From assembly GCF_018873765.1 (NCBI RefSeq), contig NC_057918.1, positions 62,188,871-62,252,870 on the forward strand: a stretch of DNA of 64,000 nt, written 5' to 3'. Position 1 is the first letter of the stretch. Every line of letters starts with the position of its first letter. Below, one piece after another: positions 46,476 through 59,080 of this stretch. Position numbers and translations under genes: made by a program. Origin of the DNA: Telopea speciosissima (lineage: Eukaryota > Streptophyta > Magnoliopsida > Proteales > Proteaceae). Under the pieces are notes generated by a model. That model made no database searches. It saw only the letters and a program-made list of their open reading frames with translations, and was not told the origin of the DNA.

Positions 46476-48358
46476 GACAGAGAAAGATCCAACAAGGGGA
46501 GAAGCTGTAGCTACCCGAGCAATGGGTGAACTTCACCGCCTACTCTCTCATGCAGGCAAGGAGGTTATGCTAAAATCTGTTGTTTTCTCTCTGGCCAATT
46601 ATGTAGACTCTCACTTCAAATTGCCAACATTATACCATAACCAACTCAAGCAGGCAACATCAAATTTCTATTAAGGAGATGATACAGATAAAAAGAAGAT
46701 CCATAGGATTTCATGGCTTCGCCTCTTGTCAATCAAATGAGTGGGGGAGACTGGATTTTCGTGATCTGACCCTTCAAAATAAAGCTATTTTATCCAAAGT
46801 AGTGTGGCAGCTGTAGAAAGATCCTTTCTCCATGTGGGCTCAGTTTATGAAGGACGTCTATTTTCCTCATAGTAACTTTCTATAAGCAAAAATTGGCTCC
46901 AACCCATCTTAGGCGTGGCAAAGCATAATGGAATGGAGGCAAGTCCTTTAAGTAAGACTTTGATGGCAAATCGAGAAAGGAGATAAAGTGAGTATCTGAC
47001 CTGCTAACTGGATGCCTAGTTCGCCCAACTTTAGGTTACAATATCCACCATTGGAGGATAATGCACCGACCTTGGTTTTTGCTCTAATCGATGAGAAAAA
47101 TAGGTGTTGGTAAATGCATACTCTTGATCGTTTCTTCCGCCCAACCGATAAGACAGCAATTTTACAAATTAAGCTTGGCCTTTTCCCTAATGAATACCAT
47201 CTGATATGAGGGGTTTCTAAGGAGAGAATCTACTCGGTCAAGAGCACATACCACATGTTGAGCAATCAATGGTTAGCTTCTGAACTTGAAAAGCCTTCAA
47301 CCACATCTGCTTGTAGATGGCAGTGCATTCCTAGTACAGTTTGGAAGGCAATATGGGGTTCCGATACACTGTCAAAGATTAAAAGTTTTTTATGGCATTG
47401 TTGTATGGAGGCTTTAGCTACAACATCCGTTATACAGAGAAGGCAAACCACCAGTTGATACGCATAGCTTGTGTTGCGGTGCAGAGGAGGAGACGGCTGA
47501 ATATATTTTATTTCAATGCCCTTTCACCAGATCAATATGGTATGGAAGTAATCTAACCCATAGAGTGGGGCAAAATTTACTAGTGCACCAATGGATACAA
47601 AGTTGGGAAACTTTCAACAACTTGGAGAAGAGAGTTGCTCGGGAAATTAAATCCCAAATCTCTTTCATATGTTGGTTTCTATGGATCGTACGTAATGATT
47701 TGATCTTCAAACGAAAAGCTCGATCACCTATGGAGGTTATTATTGATGCACAAAATGCTTTTTTTGAGTTTCAGTCATCCAAATCTGTAACACAACATTC
47801 CAATGCTACATCTATAGGCTGTCTTACTTTTGTATGGACTCTCCCACCAAATGGAAGTTTTAAACTAAATTGTGATGCAGCATGGAATCCTAAAAAGAAG
47901 ATGAGTAGATTGGGTTTCATCTTACGTGATCACGATGGAAGATAATGGGTAGTTGTATTAGATCCAATGACGTTCAACGATGTCCTAATTGGAGAGGCCA
48001 TGGCTATTCGTCAAGGAATACAGGAGGCCATTTCAGAAGGAATATTCCAACTCATGGTGGAAAGTGATAATTAGGAGGTGATACAATGTCTCCAAGATGA
48101 CAGGAAGTATCAGCGACTAGAATTCGACGTATTTTGACGGATATACACCACCTGGTTAATTTTTTTACTAGTGTTTTTTTTCTTCTATATTTATAAGGAT
48201 GCTAATTCAATAGCATATTCCCTTGCTAGGAGAGCCCTATCTATTACGAATAGGATAGTTTGACCCAATTTCGATCCTTGTTTGTCTGCTAACGTTGTTT
48301 CAAACCTTAGGAGTGTAATATGTTCTTCTGAATAGGTTCCATTTCTACCAAAAAAAAA
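46474..48358 (+). pseudogene. L1-type LINE, RT C-terminus, zinc-binding region and RNase H
   Basis: The plus strand carries GKEVMLKSVVFSLANYVDSH, then the zf-RVT region (VWKAIWGSDTLSKIKSFLWH; CCGAEEETAEYILFQCPFTR at ~47470). An RVT_3 RNase H follows (PPNGSFKLNCDAAWNPKKKM at ~47850; VESDN near 48060). It ends in a 'tttctacc' plus A-run at 48340-48358, a LINE 3' end. Stops break the frame. The 5' part is missing. It begins exactly where the minus-strand LINE endonuclease begins. Confidence 0.8.
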
Positions 48359-48462
48359 TTCATCCAACTGATGTTCCCAAGGATCTCCTAGTGAGCGATT
48401 GAATTGGACGCCACCCCCTGTGCATTTTTAAAGTTCAATATTGACGCCTCTTGGAGCAGTTT

Positions 48463-48594
48463 GGGATGCAATTTTTTGCTTGGGAGTGTGGCCTAAGCTA
48501 GCACTCCCATGTCTCTATCTCTCTCCTCAAAACTAGAGGCCGAGGTGTCTTTTCATATGGGTAGGAGAGAGACTCCTGGGAGTGTTTTTTTCCC
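48463..48594. mobile_element. Second, diverged copy of the 172-bp MULE-type MITE
   Basis: GGGATGC ... TTTTTTTCCC ends surround GGGAGTGTGGCCTAAGC and related words shared with 42014-42185. The right arm is shortened and no clean duplication is visible. Confidence 0.55.
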
Positions 48595-48599
48595 TAAAA

Positions 48600-49066
48600 A
48601 AGAAGGGAGGAGAGGGGCTTGCTATATTACCCAGAAATCAAGTGGGACAAGTGCTTATTGTGAAATCTAAACTAGCAATATTCAGTTCCATTTTGATGGG
48701 TGAAGCAATGGCTATGAGAAGCGGCATGCTAGAAGCAATTTCAGACAGTTTTGAGCGGCTTATGATGGAGATGGATTGTCTAAAACTTTGCTCTTATATC
48801 ACAAGAACAATCACTAAGGTTCCTCCTATCTACACATGCCAACCTGTGATGGAAGACATTATCCATTTATCCTTGTACTTGATTGTAAGTTTTAGTATAT
48901 TTCTAGGGAGATTTAACACATTAGCTGATTCACTGACTAGGAAGGTGTCGTTGATGACATGTGCGACAGTTTGGCCACAATCCACTCCATTGTTGATAGA
49001 GCCTTGTAATCTAACAACTACGAGTACTCCACTAGCAATGAATAAGTTGATTTCTACCAAAAAAAG
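48600..49066 (+). pseudogene. LINE RNase H fragment and 3' tail
   Basis: GEAMAMRSGMLEAISDSFER and FNTLADSLTRK match the RVT_3 RNase H at the end of plant L1 ORF2. It ends with 'tttctaccaaaaaaa' at ~49050. This is a separate, strongly 5'-truncated insertion beside the LINE that ends at 48358. Confidence 0.65.
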
Positions 49067-49084
49067 AAGTTATCAAAGAACTAG

Positions 49085-50120
49085 CCTTGAGCCATGACCA
49101 TAGGGGGCCAAGAGGTGGACTCTTCTTAGCTAAACATTTCAAATAGCTTTATGTCTACTCTTTCTTGTCACCATACCTATATCAATTCTCTAGCTAAACA
49201 ATGGATCATATCCTACTTTGGCTGGGTCAAGACCTAATTGTTACATCAATAGCTAAGGTTTTATCTGAGTTTCTCCCTTCTTGACTTGTTGGCCCAGGCT
49301 CACCTCCACCCTTTGAGTATCTTCCTAACCTTGGCTGCAATTTTCACATTGATCCTCCACCTTCTCATCAACTACTTGCTTGTGATATACTTGAATATGG
49401 GGGGTGAGTGGTGTTGACCTAGGCTTAGCTTGCCCCTCCTTGAACTAGAATCTGGGATTGTTGGTGTATCTGATTCTATCGAGAAAAGAATTAAAGCTTT
49501 GGAGTGGAGCGTCATGATTGACCTCATGTTTTCAAGGTTGACGGCCTTTACTGGCTCTAGCAGCATCTAGTGCATTGTCCATGTACTAGTGGTGATGGTA
49601 TGAACTCATGCAGGTTCTGTATAACACATTAGCTGGCTCTGGGATTGTCAACTCATGTGGTTCATGAGTTGGGGGGCAAACCAGCCTGCAAGAGCTCAAT
49701 TGGCAACCATAATTGGGCTTTCTGTAGCAGTGGCATGCTTTCTCTCAGCTGTGGCCTTTACAAGTACTGCTGTGAGGAATGTATGGGGAAGGATGTTCAC
49801 AGATGACAAACAGATCCTTGCATTAACATCCATTGCACTTCCCGTCTTAGGATTCTGCGAGCTTGGAAATGCACCCAACACAGCAGCCTAAGGGGTCTTG
49901 ACTTTGTCTGCAGACTCTGCACAGCCCAAGGTTGGGGCAATCCTAGAACTTGTGAATTTTGGTTTCAAGATAGGCTTTCTGGAGCTGTGGTTTGGGATTG
50001 TGGCAGCAGAAGCTTCATGCGTGTGTATGATGTTGTATACATTGATCAGAACTGATTGGAAGCACCAAGCACAGAGAACACATAAGCTGACAAAGGTTGC
50101 AAGGGTACATTTGGATGATT
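49085..50120 (+). pseudogene. MATE (DETOXIFICATION) efflux transporter pseudogene
   Basis: Segments in changing frames follow a plant MATE protein in order. GAKRWTLLS is at ~49105. LLAQAHLHPLR-like sequence is at ~49290, LINYLLVIYLNMGG at ~49370, and NLGLLVY-like sequence near 49450. The best stretch is 49675-49885, with GANQPARAQLATIIGLSVAV and DDKQILALTSIALPVLGFCE. It is broken by TAA after NTAA at ~49889, then continues as FGIVAAEASCVCMMLYTLIR and DWKHQAQR. Such antiporters move organic compounds out of the cytosol. Deletions, stops and the lost N-terminus mean this copy is dead. No introns are visible, consistent with an intronless MATE subgroup. Confidence 0.8.
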
Positions 50121-50716
50121 TGGAAACCAGTTTGCTTCACTGGTATGTAGAAGTACCTAAGTTTCACATACTGTGCATATGCATACAAATATATCCCACA
50201 AGTTCTCGGCTTGAAAATTTAGCTGTTGTTAATCTTCTTAAATATGAAGGGAAAAGAAAATTCAAGCCTAATTGAGCACAATTTAATCGAGACAGATGTG
50301 AATTGATCAGAGAAGTTGCAAGCACTAACTTTCATCACAGATAATATAGAAGAAAACAACATTTTGTGTGGAATGTCATTAATCATAACAAATCATATTT
50401 TTTTTCTTTCAATTTTAGGAACAATAACGCTCAACTGACAAATTAACAGGGATTGCATCCAGCTTAAGAATTGCTTGTTGGAGCACTTTGGATCATATAT
50501 AAATGGTAGCCAAAACTGCTAAGGAAAATAAATTCATTTCTTTCAACTCTGCTAACTATTACAATGGTGATCCCCCATGATCTAATAAAACATCATCTCT
50601 CCCATTAGTAGATACAGTTCATCAAGGCCATCCCCTTCCTCCTGACTTCACCATTGCTGGAACAGTTGCCTGTTAAGCTCTTTCATGTTGTGTGGATTAA
50701 TGAAGTATAGAAACCT

Positions 50717-53700
50717 TTATGCATGCAGATCTTTGTTCGAGCTCCAGACTGGGGCTGTTGGAGCAACACCATCATTCACAATCCCAGTTCCATTTTCCAC
50801 ACTCATTAAAGGATCAGATTCGTTTTCCTTCGCCTGGAAGCATTTGAAAATGTAAAAGAGAACTAAATCAGCATACTGACATAAAGACATTACAAATGAT
50901 GCAGAATTTACCATAGTACTGCCTGAGGCAAAGAAAATGAAATCAACATTTTGTTTTTTGGGTTTTTTCCTTTTGGGGGAGGGTGATAGATAATATGGCC
51001 TATGGGAAGACAGCTAGCTCATGTTTTCTGGATGATGCCTATGAATGGATTTAGAACATGAGAGCTCTTGAATACTACTGTGGTATATAGCCTACTTGCT
51101 TGTTGCTTCAGAACAATGAAATTCGTATTCCTGTCCACATCAAGCACGTGAAACTGATACATGTAAATAATATGGGACTTGAGGAAGTGCCTAAACAACT
51201 ATTATGGACATTTCTGGTATAGATCAATACATATAGCAAGTACATTTGTTAAATGAAACATAACTTTACCAACTATTATGTAATTCAAAAGGATAGTGTT
51301 CACAGATGGCACTGGGGTGAGTTAATTGGGTAACCACACACCCCACCCCTCTTGGCTGGGTTGGGTATGCTAGCTATTATCTAGATGCAGGCCTGCACGG
51401 CAGATGTGGGTTCACTAATCATAACCATGGCAGGACTGGTGGATTTCCAGTTCAGTGAGCCGTGATGGGTTGGGTATTACTACCCCTATTGAAATTTGAA
51501 TAAGAGACAACATTCCCTACTTTGACTACAATAACTACGATTACTAAATACAAACTCTCTTTTTTTTGGAATTTTGAATAGGGGCACAGGGGTTTTCCTA
51601 AGCTTGCTCTTCTTAAGGGCACTAGGGACTCCCAGGGACCCACCCATGTAGAACTATTGCTTTTGATCCACTATTAAGAAAACAAAAAACGAACCATTTC
51701 CCCATTCCATATTATCAGAGGGCATGGCAAAGTTAGATGTTCTTTTAGTGAGTGGTTCAAGGTTTCCAATGTGTCAAACCCGTGGTAGGGCAGTAGGTCC
51801 AGTTATTATTGGTAATCTTCACCCTGTTGCCATTCCTAGGTGTTGCAGTAGCCCAAGCAACATCTAATTACCAAATATATCTGTTGTCTGGTTCAATTTA
51901 CATCCAATTAACCATGGTTTTTTGGTTCAAGTGGATCCAACATAATGCAACGTTAAGAATAGTGTGACCACACGCTACAACTAGTGGTTTGACATTTTTG
52001 AAGTGGTCCAGAAAAGTAGGAGCAGATTTCCAAGAAATTAGAACCATTGCTTAAAAGAGAAGGAAAAGAAAGAAAAGAATGAAGAGTGATTGAAGAAGAA
52101 TGGAAAGTGGCAAGCGAGAATTGTAGGGAGTAACAGTAGGAATGGAGAGAGATTTCAACTTATGAGGAGGGGAGAAGATTGAGGGAGGAAGAGATATCAT
52201 GAGAGATCATTCATCCAAGTGGGCTTTTTAACTCCAATGCAAAGGCACCACATACTGACGAAACTTTCAAAAAGAATTGGAACTCTACTGCACCAATACA
52301 TGCCCCAAGTTCTTCATCCTTAGGATCAGATAATAGAGTTTCATTATAGATCTTCTAATGTTGAACAGGACAGTAACAATTCAGGAAAAAAATATTGACA
52401 TGAATAATTCACCTCAATTCCGCATCAATCAGAACGGTTAAGTAAAATTTGCTCCTTTTTTTTTTGGGGGGGGGGGGGGGGAAAGGGGATTCATAAAAAA
52501 AAAAAGGGAAACAAAAAATTTGGGCCAAAAAATTTGGAATTCATTACAAGACCTCAATAAAAGATTAAAAAGTGTGCCACCTCTTATCACAAATTGTTGA
52601 AATTTAAATGCTTAATATCCAAACTAATTGATTCGTGACTTATTGCCAGTCTCTTTTTGTTTTTTTTGGTTCTATACATCAAGCCTTTTTTGTTGCAATT
52701 TGCAAAGTAAACTAAACCAGAAATTTCCACATCTAGATTTATTCTTGAATCCAAATTTACCATCAGGACTGTGTATCTCTTTATACATGAAAACCAAAAA
52801 AAAAGGGGGGTGGAAGGGGAGAGAGAGATTTGGAAGCTCCAAAATAAGCAGGTTGGAGAGGCACTCCAATGAAGGAGACCAACAAGTGCACACAAATGGA
52901 TTTAACTAAATCTCCTCTACCATAGCCAGCTGACCAAGCTAGCTAAAAGAGAAAGAAGATTAACCTTTGTAGAAACCTTGCAAAGGAATCTGGGAACCTA
53001 AGTGATTCAGCCACCCATCTCCTCAATGATATCTATAACAATATCATCATTCCCATAGTCTGTATAACAGATAAAGGTCTGCTGGAGTTTCATATTAACA
53101 CACAAAGGTCATTAAAGATCAATTCTTGACCCACCTACCAGATGTAATCACTGAAGTTGGAAGAAACATTTATAATGCCTTCTATAAACCAAGTTGGTCC
53201 CATGACTAACCAGGAGAAAAGTCATGCCAAAATCCTAATAAATTTCTCAGTTTGAAGAGGTACAAATTTTAATATCAACCCACTACAAGAAAATAAAATC
53301 AGTTTTTACTATATTTTTATTACTAAAATAAATACCTTCCAAAATTTATCGCACAAAAGACTTTTATCACACCATTATATTATATCTATCTATTTCTTAT
53401 AAAAAAGAAGAGGAAAAAAAAAACCGTCCCTCTAATAACTCTAGTACTAACTTTTTTTTTTTGGTAATTACAAGACAAAAAGAGAAGCTGGAAGAACTTT
53501 GGTGAAATATGGAAAATTCATGGAGTATAGGTGGACTTTAAGATATTCTCTAATGCCAGACCTTAATAAGAGTAGGAAAGATTGGGTTCTTTAACAAATG
53601 TAGGTCAGTAGGAGTGATGACTTTGGTATTATAATTTAAGAAATAAAGGAACAAGAGCAGGTCTGGTTGTCTGGAATGATTTTTCTTAATGTTCCATTTG

Positions 53701-56700
53701 TTTCTAGGAAAAAGCATGTAAGAGAATATTTTCCAGGGTAAAATCAATATAAAACAATAAGATTTTATTTTAAATTTTCCCTTGAATGTCTTTTTACCTG
53801 GAAACCAACAGGGCCTAAAGAAAACAGAAACTAATAATAAAGAAGAGGAAAAGAAGAATAAGAAAGATGAGAAAAGAAGGTTTTCATTTTATATTTTCTC
53901 TAGAGTAATCTAGTACTTAGAAGGCTTGAATCACATGACTCATGGAATCGTCACAATCCATTGAAACCCACAAGACAACATGGAATCACACAATCCACAA
54001 AAATTGCAGCAGAAAATTTACCAGCAGAGAAGAATCATCTCATTTCTTAGAACAAACACTTAGAGAGAAAGAACAAAACAACTTTATACCAAGGAGAAAG
54101 CTTCCTTTGTACATTAGCATGCAATCTAGGTCTCAACTGCCAAACATAATCAGGAGAAGTTCTCTCAGCGTAGGTAGGAATCTACTTAGATCAAACTAAA
54201 TTAACTTCTATCCAATTAGGACTTGACATGACTGAAGATGTAAATATCTCTTTCCCCACTCTATTCCTCCTGTGAACAATTAGGATTCCTTTTCCTTCTT
54301 CTTTCTTTTTTTTTTTTTTTTTATAAATAACAAAATTACTAAAGATTACAATATTCCCTCTCAAGCTGTGGCATGACCCACATATTCAAGAAAGAATCTA
54401 GGACAAATCTCTCTTACAATTTCCACACCCTAGAGAATGCCTTTCTTGGGCTTCTGTAGCAACCACTAGGCCCCACTTGACCCTTCGGAAAAAAATTAAT
54501 GGGATGGTAGGAGTAAGAGTTCTTGAGATCTACAGCTGAGGCCTATTTGCTCCAACTACATTAGTTAGAACACAGGGTTATTGGATGAAAGTGGCTACTG
54601 AGATATCATATGTTTTACATAATGTTTAGAAATGATGCCAACAAAAATGCACCAGCCATGAGTACCATATGGTGAAAATCTACCCAGAGTCAATTGACAT
54701 CCCATCAAGCCACAATTTAGGGACATAAGAGAAATATAAGATAGAAGTAAAGAAAAGGTAATACCTGTGACAACTGGGCAGATGCTTCAATAGCTTTTTG
54801 CTGACTCTCAACATTGCAGAAGTACGAATACAGTATCATTCCAACAACGGCAATCAGGATTCCAAATATGTTCCTCCAGCTAAATGGGTCACGAAGTAAA
54901 GCATAACCAAAAGCCAGAACGAGGCATGTTTTCAAATGTCCCAGGACCTGATAGGTAACAGGAGAAGTCTTTCCAATTACAAGAAATGTACTGAAGTTAA
55001 CAGAGACAGAGATCAGGCAGGACAGAACAATGAACACCTGCAACCCAAAACATAGAAATACAGTTAGAAATTTTAAGAAAATAACTTAAGCAGCAGGAAT
55101 TTTTTTTTTTAAGGTCTTCCAGAGCTCACCAACACTTGAGGTGTATACTTGAACGCAAAAACATTTTGATTAGTCAGAAGCCCATCTAGAAAAGGACCAA
55201 CGATAAATAACGTCATGGCTTGATAAGGGCAAGACTGATACAAAAGTTGGGTTGAAGAAACCTTAAACCTTTTCTGGATAGTGTTGGTCATCTGAGAAGA
55301 ACTAGTTAAGATCTTAAACAAGGAAAAAAAAATTATTTGTGCTAGTGTTTAACAAAGTAAAATGGTATTCCTAATTCTACATAACACAACCATAATAGCC
55401 TGTTCTTTCCGCTACAGAATGTATGAGAAATATGACATAGATACAAAGAAATCAAGACCATACAAACCATGAAAATCGATGCAAAATAAAGACAAAGTAT
55501 GTTCATTCAGGATCAAACATACATTATGAAGCACAGGCTCCGGACTTAGTGAGTTCATAAGCCAAACTAAGAAATCATTCAAATGATATGGGACATTATC
55601 CACAGGCATCTTGTAAAATCACAATTAACTCATCGCTGCAGAGTAGGTATCACCTTCAATGATCAATCTGGAGGATCCAGCAGAAGGGGCCAATCTGACG
55701 CCAAATTGAATGTCTTAAACTCAGCTGCAATGGAATCACCACTTGCTGCAAAGAATAGCAAATGAATAATCCTTAGCTATCTCTGAATGCCCCTCCCACA
55801 TCCCCCCCTCCCCACCCAAGTGACTCCTGGTTTCCCAAACAGCAACCATCAAAATTCAGTTTGATGCCTGGGTCTTCAAGCAGACAGTCGATGCATCCAC
55901 ATCATCGCATCACCATTTGTGGCTGACAAGGGATCAACAGGAAATTGCACTACTGAGATATCACTATGCCTACCACTTCTCAAATGGCTATGGTTCTGCT
56001 TCTCCCAGAACCAACAACCAGAAATCAGCCAAAGAACTCCACAAGTTTTCCTCTATCATTAGGAACAAAGTGCCAACTGCCAACCCCAAAGGAAATCTAA
56101 GATTCCATCCTAGAAACCCAACTCAGTCCAAATAATCCTGAGAGATGGAGTCAACCACAATCATCAACCAAATGCAATGAAGAATGTATCAACCACATGC
56201 CACTGCAACACTTTCGAGGCACCTTAAATGCATTCATGAATCATGAGCATAGTTGTCATGGCGTCGCCATGGCGTCCTGGCGCTGGAGAGGGTTGCATGG
56301 CGACCTACGCCATGGCGTCCCTCTTTGATTTCTTCTTCCTGTCTCTCTTTCCCTCTTCGATTTCTTCTTCCGGTCTTCGATTTCTTCTTCCCTCTTCGAT
56401 TTCTTCTTTCCCTCTTCAATTTCTTTCGATTTCTTCTTCGATTTCTTCTTCCTGTCTTCTTTCCCTCTTCGATTTCTTCTTCGATTTCTGAATTTTCTTC
56501 TTAAAACTTGAGAAACAATAGAGAAAAAATAAAACATGGCTTGAGTATACATCTATTAACACATTAAAAATAGAGAAAATAAAAAATAAAACATGGTCGA
56601 CATGCTCGCCATGTCGATATATCGACGTGACACCCCTCCACCGACTTGGATCGCCATGACGCCGTGACAACTATGATCATGAGTGAAGATATCTTCTTCC

Positions 56701-59080
56701 CTCAGGCCTAAAATTATTCTCAATAGGAAGTAGAACGAAGACGGAGCATATGGAGTGTAATTTTAGTTACACTAGGATGGATAATGCGATGGTAAAAATT
56801 GATGAGAGGGAGATCCCGCAAAGTGATTATTTTAGGTATTAGGGTTCAATCATAAACAAAGAAGGTAATATAGAGGATGATGTTTCACAGAGAATTAAAA
56901 TAGGATGGACGAAGTGCAGAGGTGTGTCCAGAGTATTGTGTGATCGATCTATTCCTTTAAAGCTTAAAGGAAAATTTTATCGGGCAGTCATACGACCTGC
57001 TATGATGTATTTTCCGGAATGTTGGGCAGTTAAGAAGCGTCATATAGATAAACTAAGTGTAGCAGAGATGAAGATTTTGAGATGGATGTCTGGCAAAACT
57101 AGGAAGGATAAAGTAAGGAATGACCATATTAGAGCTGATTTGGGAGTAGTTCGACTAGCCCTGATACACAATAAGCTACGAGAAACTCGTTTGAGGTGGC
57201 ATGGCCATATTCAACGGAGGCCTTGGGATGCTCCCAAAGTTCAAGAACTCAGTGCCGACACTGGTTTCGACCATCCGGAAACTGAGATTCCCCAGGTTAC
57301 GACTATATCTCGGTCGAAACCTGGTACTTTCTCCAGGCTGACTCGAAACCTTGGTTTCGAGGCCCAGAAGTTGTTTTTTTTTACCTTGATTCTTGTTGGG
57401 CTGCTTATTTTTGACATAATTTGAACCCAATCCATGCATTAGTTTCACATAGAGAACACTCAAAATAATACTTGTGATTTGGACCTAAGTTTGATAGTGT
57501 ATATTGTTCTTGGACATGGTAGTGAATAAGGTTTGACCGAAACATAATTCCTTCAATAAAAATCAGATTTAAGCAATCTTTCAAGAAAGCTAAGATTGCT
57601 TAAATCTAATTTATATTGAAGGAGTTATGTTCTGGTCAAACTTAATTTGCTTCTGATTTATATTGAAGATTGCTTAAATCTGATTTCTATTAAACTCAAC
57701 CAAGGAAACTACTAACTTCCTACATAGCTATCTTCTACCAAATAAAATAAAATAAAGTCTTAGAATATCCTATTAGACTAAAGACCCAAATTGGACCCTG
57801 TTCATCCCCGTCTGGATACCCAAATGGGTTTGGATCGGTCCAAGGAAGCGCACCTATGTCAATTTCTTGTGTTTTCGGGTTTATTTCCTTGTATGTTCAT
57901 GTTTTTGCCTAATAGGGGTGTTTTGGCAATTTTCCCATCATTTTGTTATTTCATGTATGGTAATGTTTTTGTTGTTTTAAAAAAAAGGAATGTTGAGTGA
58001 TAATGTGCCATATTTGGACCCACACACAAGCCTAAAGTAACTACGGGAGACATTTTTCCAGGACACTGCTAGGACATCCGATGGGTCTACCATGGATGGA
58101 GAAATTGGAAAGAATGGCAAGCTCGTGAGAGAAATGATTGGAGGGCAAGCATCAATGTAGCCGACCCCATTTAGTTGGGATAAGGCTGTGTTGTTGTTGC
58201 TGCTGTTGTTGTAGGAAGGAGAGTGGCCTCATATAGTGAAGGAAATGTACCGCATGCACAATTTTGCTCCTTAGGTAATTTCATTTCAATGAACAAACTT
58301 CCAATCGAATTATGTTCATCATGCTGTGAATTATGCCAAAGTCTACCCAATCAACCACTGAATGTGCAAATTTACTCCTCTAGTAATTGGCTGAGCATGG
58401 ATTAACATGCTTCCTACAAAAATACGGTTCATTTTAGGGCTGACTGCCAAAATCTACCCCAATCAAATGAGTATAAGCATCAGTTTTAGGATCTTCTTCA
58501 GTAACATATGCAATTCTTTCCTGACAATTGAAAAGATAAATTGGATATTCACAACTGTCCAGAAGGAACAATTTTTTAACAGGAGACATCATAGTTGGGA
58601 TAAGTTAATCCAAAAATAAAAAATCAGCAGGCTTATCAGTGCCTGCTTTCATGTCAGGGTGTGGATAAACTGACAGTATATTATCCCTTGGGTTAGGCCA
58701 GTGTTACCTCCTACTACACTCTGCTACTTCCTATATAGTGGGAACAGAAACTTGCAACCACTAAAATATTATAATAATCAAGGGCAGGAGCATGCATCTA
58801 AGTTGACTCTGGATCAAACAGAATCCTGCTAGTTCTCATGAAAATATAATTGCTTTAATACAAAACATAAACAAGTATATAACAAAATATACTTAACAGA
58901 AAAATTCAAGCAAGATATTGGCAGAATGCAACTTCACTTGAGGATACAATCTGAGCAATGCAAGTTGTAGCAACTGCTAGCAGTGACAAAATAGAACCCA
59001 GAGCATTGAGCTGCAGATCAGTCACAGTTGCAACACCAACGCCCAAGAGGAGGATGGAAAGAGAGAACTGGACGTTCCTA
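50717..59080 (-). CDS. UXT: UDP-xylose transporter (UXT, KT/TPT family), 3' part
   Basis: Four minus-strand exons with matching phases lie at 59080-58948 (RNVQFSLSILLLGVGVATVT), 55291-55130 (MTNTIQKRFKVSSTQLLYQS), 55037-54765 (SPVTYQVLGHLKTCLVLAFG) and 50833-50717, ending APVWSSNKDLHA and the stop. The sequence follows plant Golgi UDP-xylose transporters closely, with Lys/Thr of the KT motif in IGKTSPVTYQ. The visible 227 codons have no stop or frameshift. They cover roughly the C-terminal two thirds of a protein of about 350 residues, with several membrane spans. The first visible codon is split and needs an upstream exon. I found none between 59081 and 64000, where nested LTRs occupy the DNA, so it probably lies beyond the right edge. 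Confidence 0.9.
50834..54764. other. UXT last intron, 3.9 kb
   Basis: It is bounded by CAG/GTATTAC and cttccag/GCGAAG on minus. I see no recognisable gene or well-bounded element in it. There are several poly(A)/poly(T) runs with 'ggtaat' beside them (for example at 53450-53466), which resemble LINE 3' tails. Confidence 0.7.
56248..56675. mobile_element. hAT-type MITE, perfect 8-bp TSD
   Basis: The terminal inverted repeats are CATAGTTGTCATGGCG and CGCCGTGACAACTATG. The perfect 8-bp duplication ATCATGAG (56240-56247, 56676-56683) fits the hAT superfamily. The interior is a run of TTCGATTTCTTCTTCC-like units (56320-56500). It sits in a UXT intron and shares termini with 60521-60662. Confidence 0.85.
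56740..58213 (+). pseudogene. RTE-type LINE 3' part, interrupted
   Basis: The plus strand carries the end of the RTE reverse transcriptase ORF: RIKIGWTKCRGVSRVLCDRS, LKLKGKFYRAVIRPAMMYFP, AEMKILRWMSGKTRKDKVRN and RETRLRWHGHIQRRPWDAP to about 57235. Unrelated DNA follows to ~58085. Then the ORF end and tail resume (INVADP ... 'ttagttgggataaggctgtg' plus GTT repeats) at 58100-58213. It lies antisense to UXT within an intron. Confidence 0.75.
57532..57640. repeat. Near-perfect hairpin with 49-bp arms
   Basis: The arm 57532-57580 (TTTGACCGAAACATAATTCC ...) pairs with 57592-57640 across an 11-base loop, with only about five mismatches. A further partial copy of the arm follows at about 57650-57690. 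It lies in the DNA that interrupts the RTE fragment. Confidence 0.85.

Noticed and set aside
56243..56552. Ser/Phe-rich and Lys/Arg/Glu-rich open frames
   Set aside because: They are produced by the TTCGATTTCTTCTTCC repeat inside a hAT MITE.
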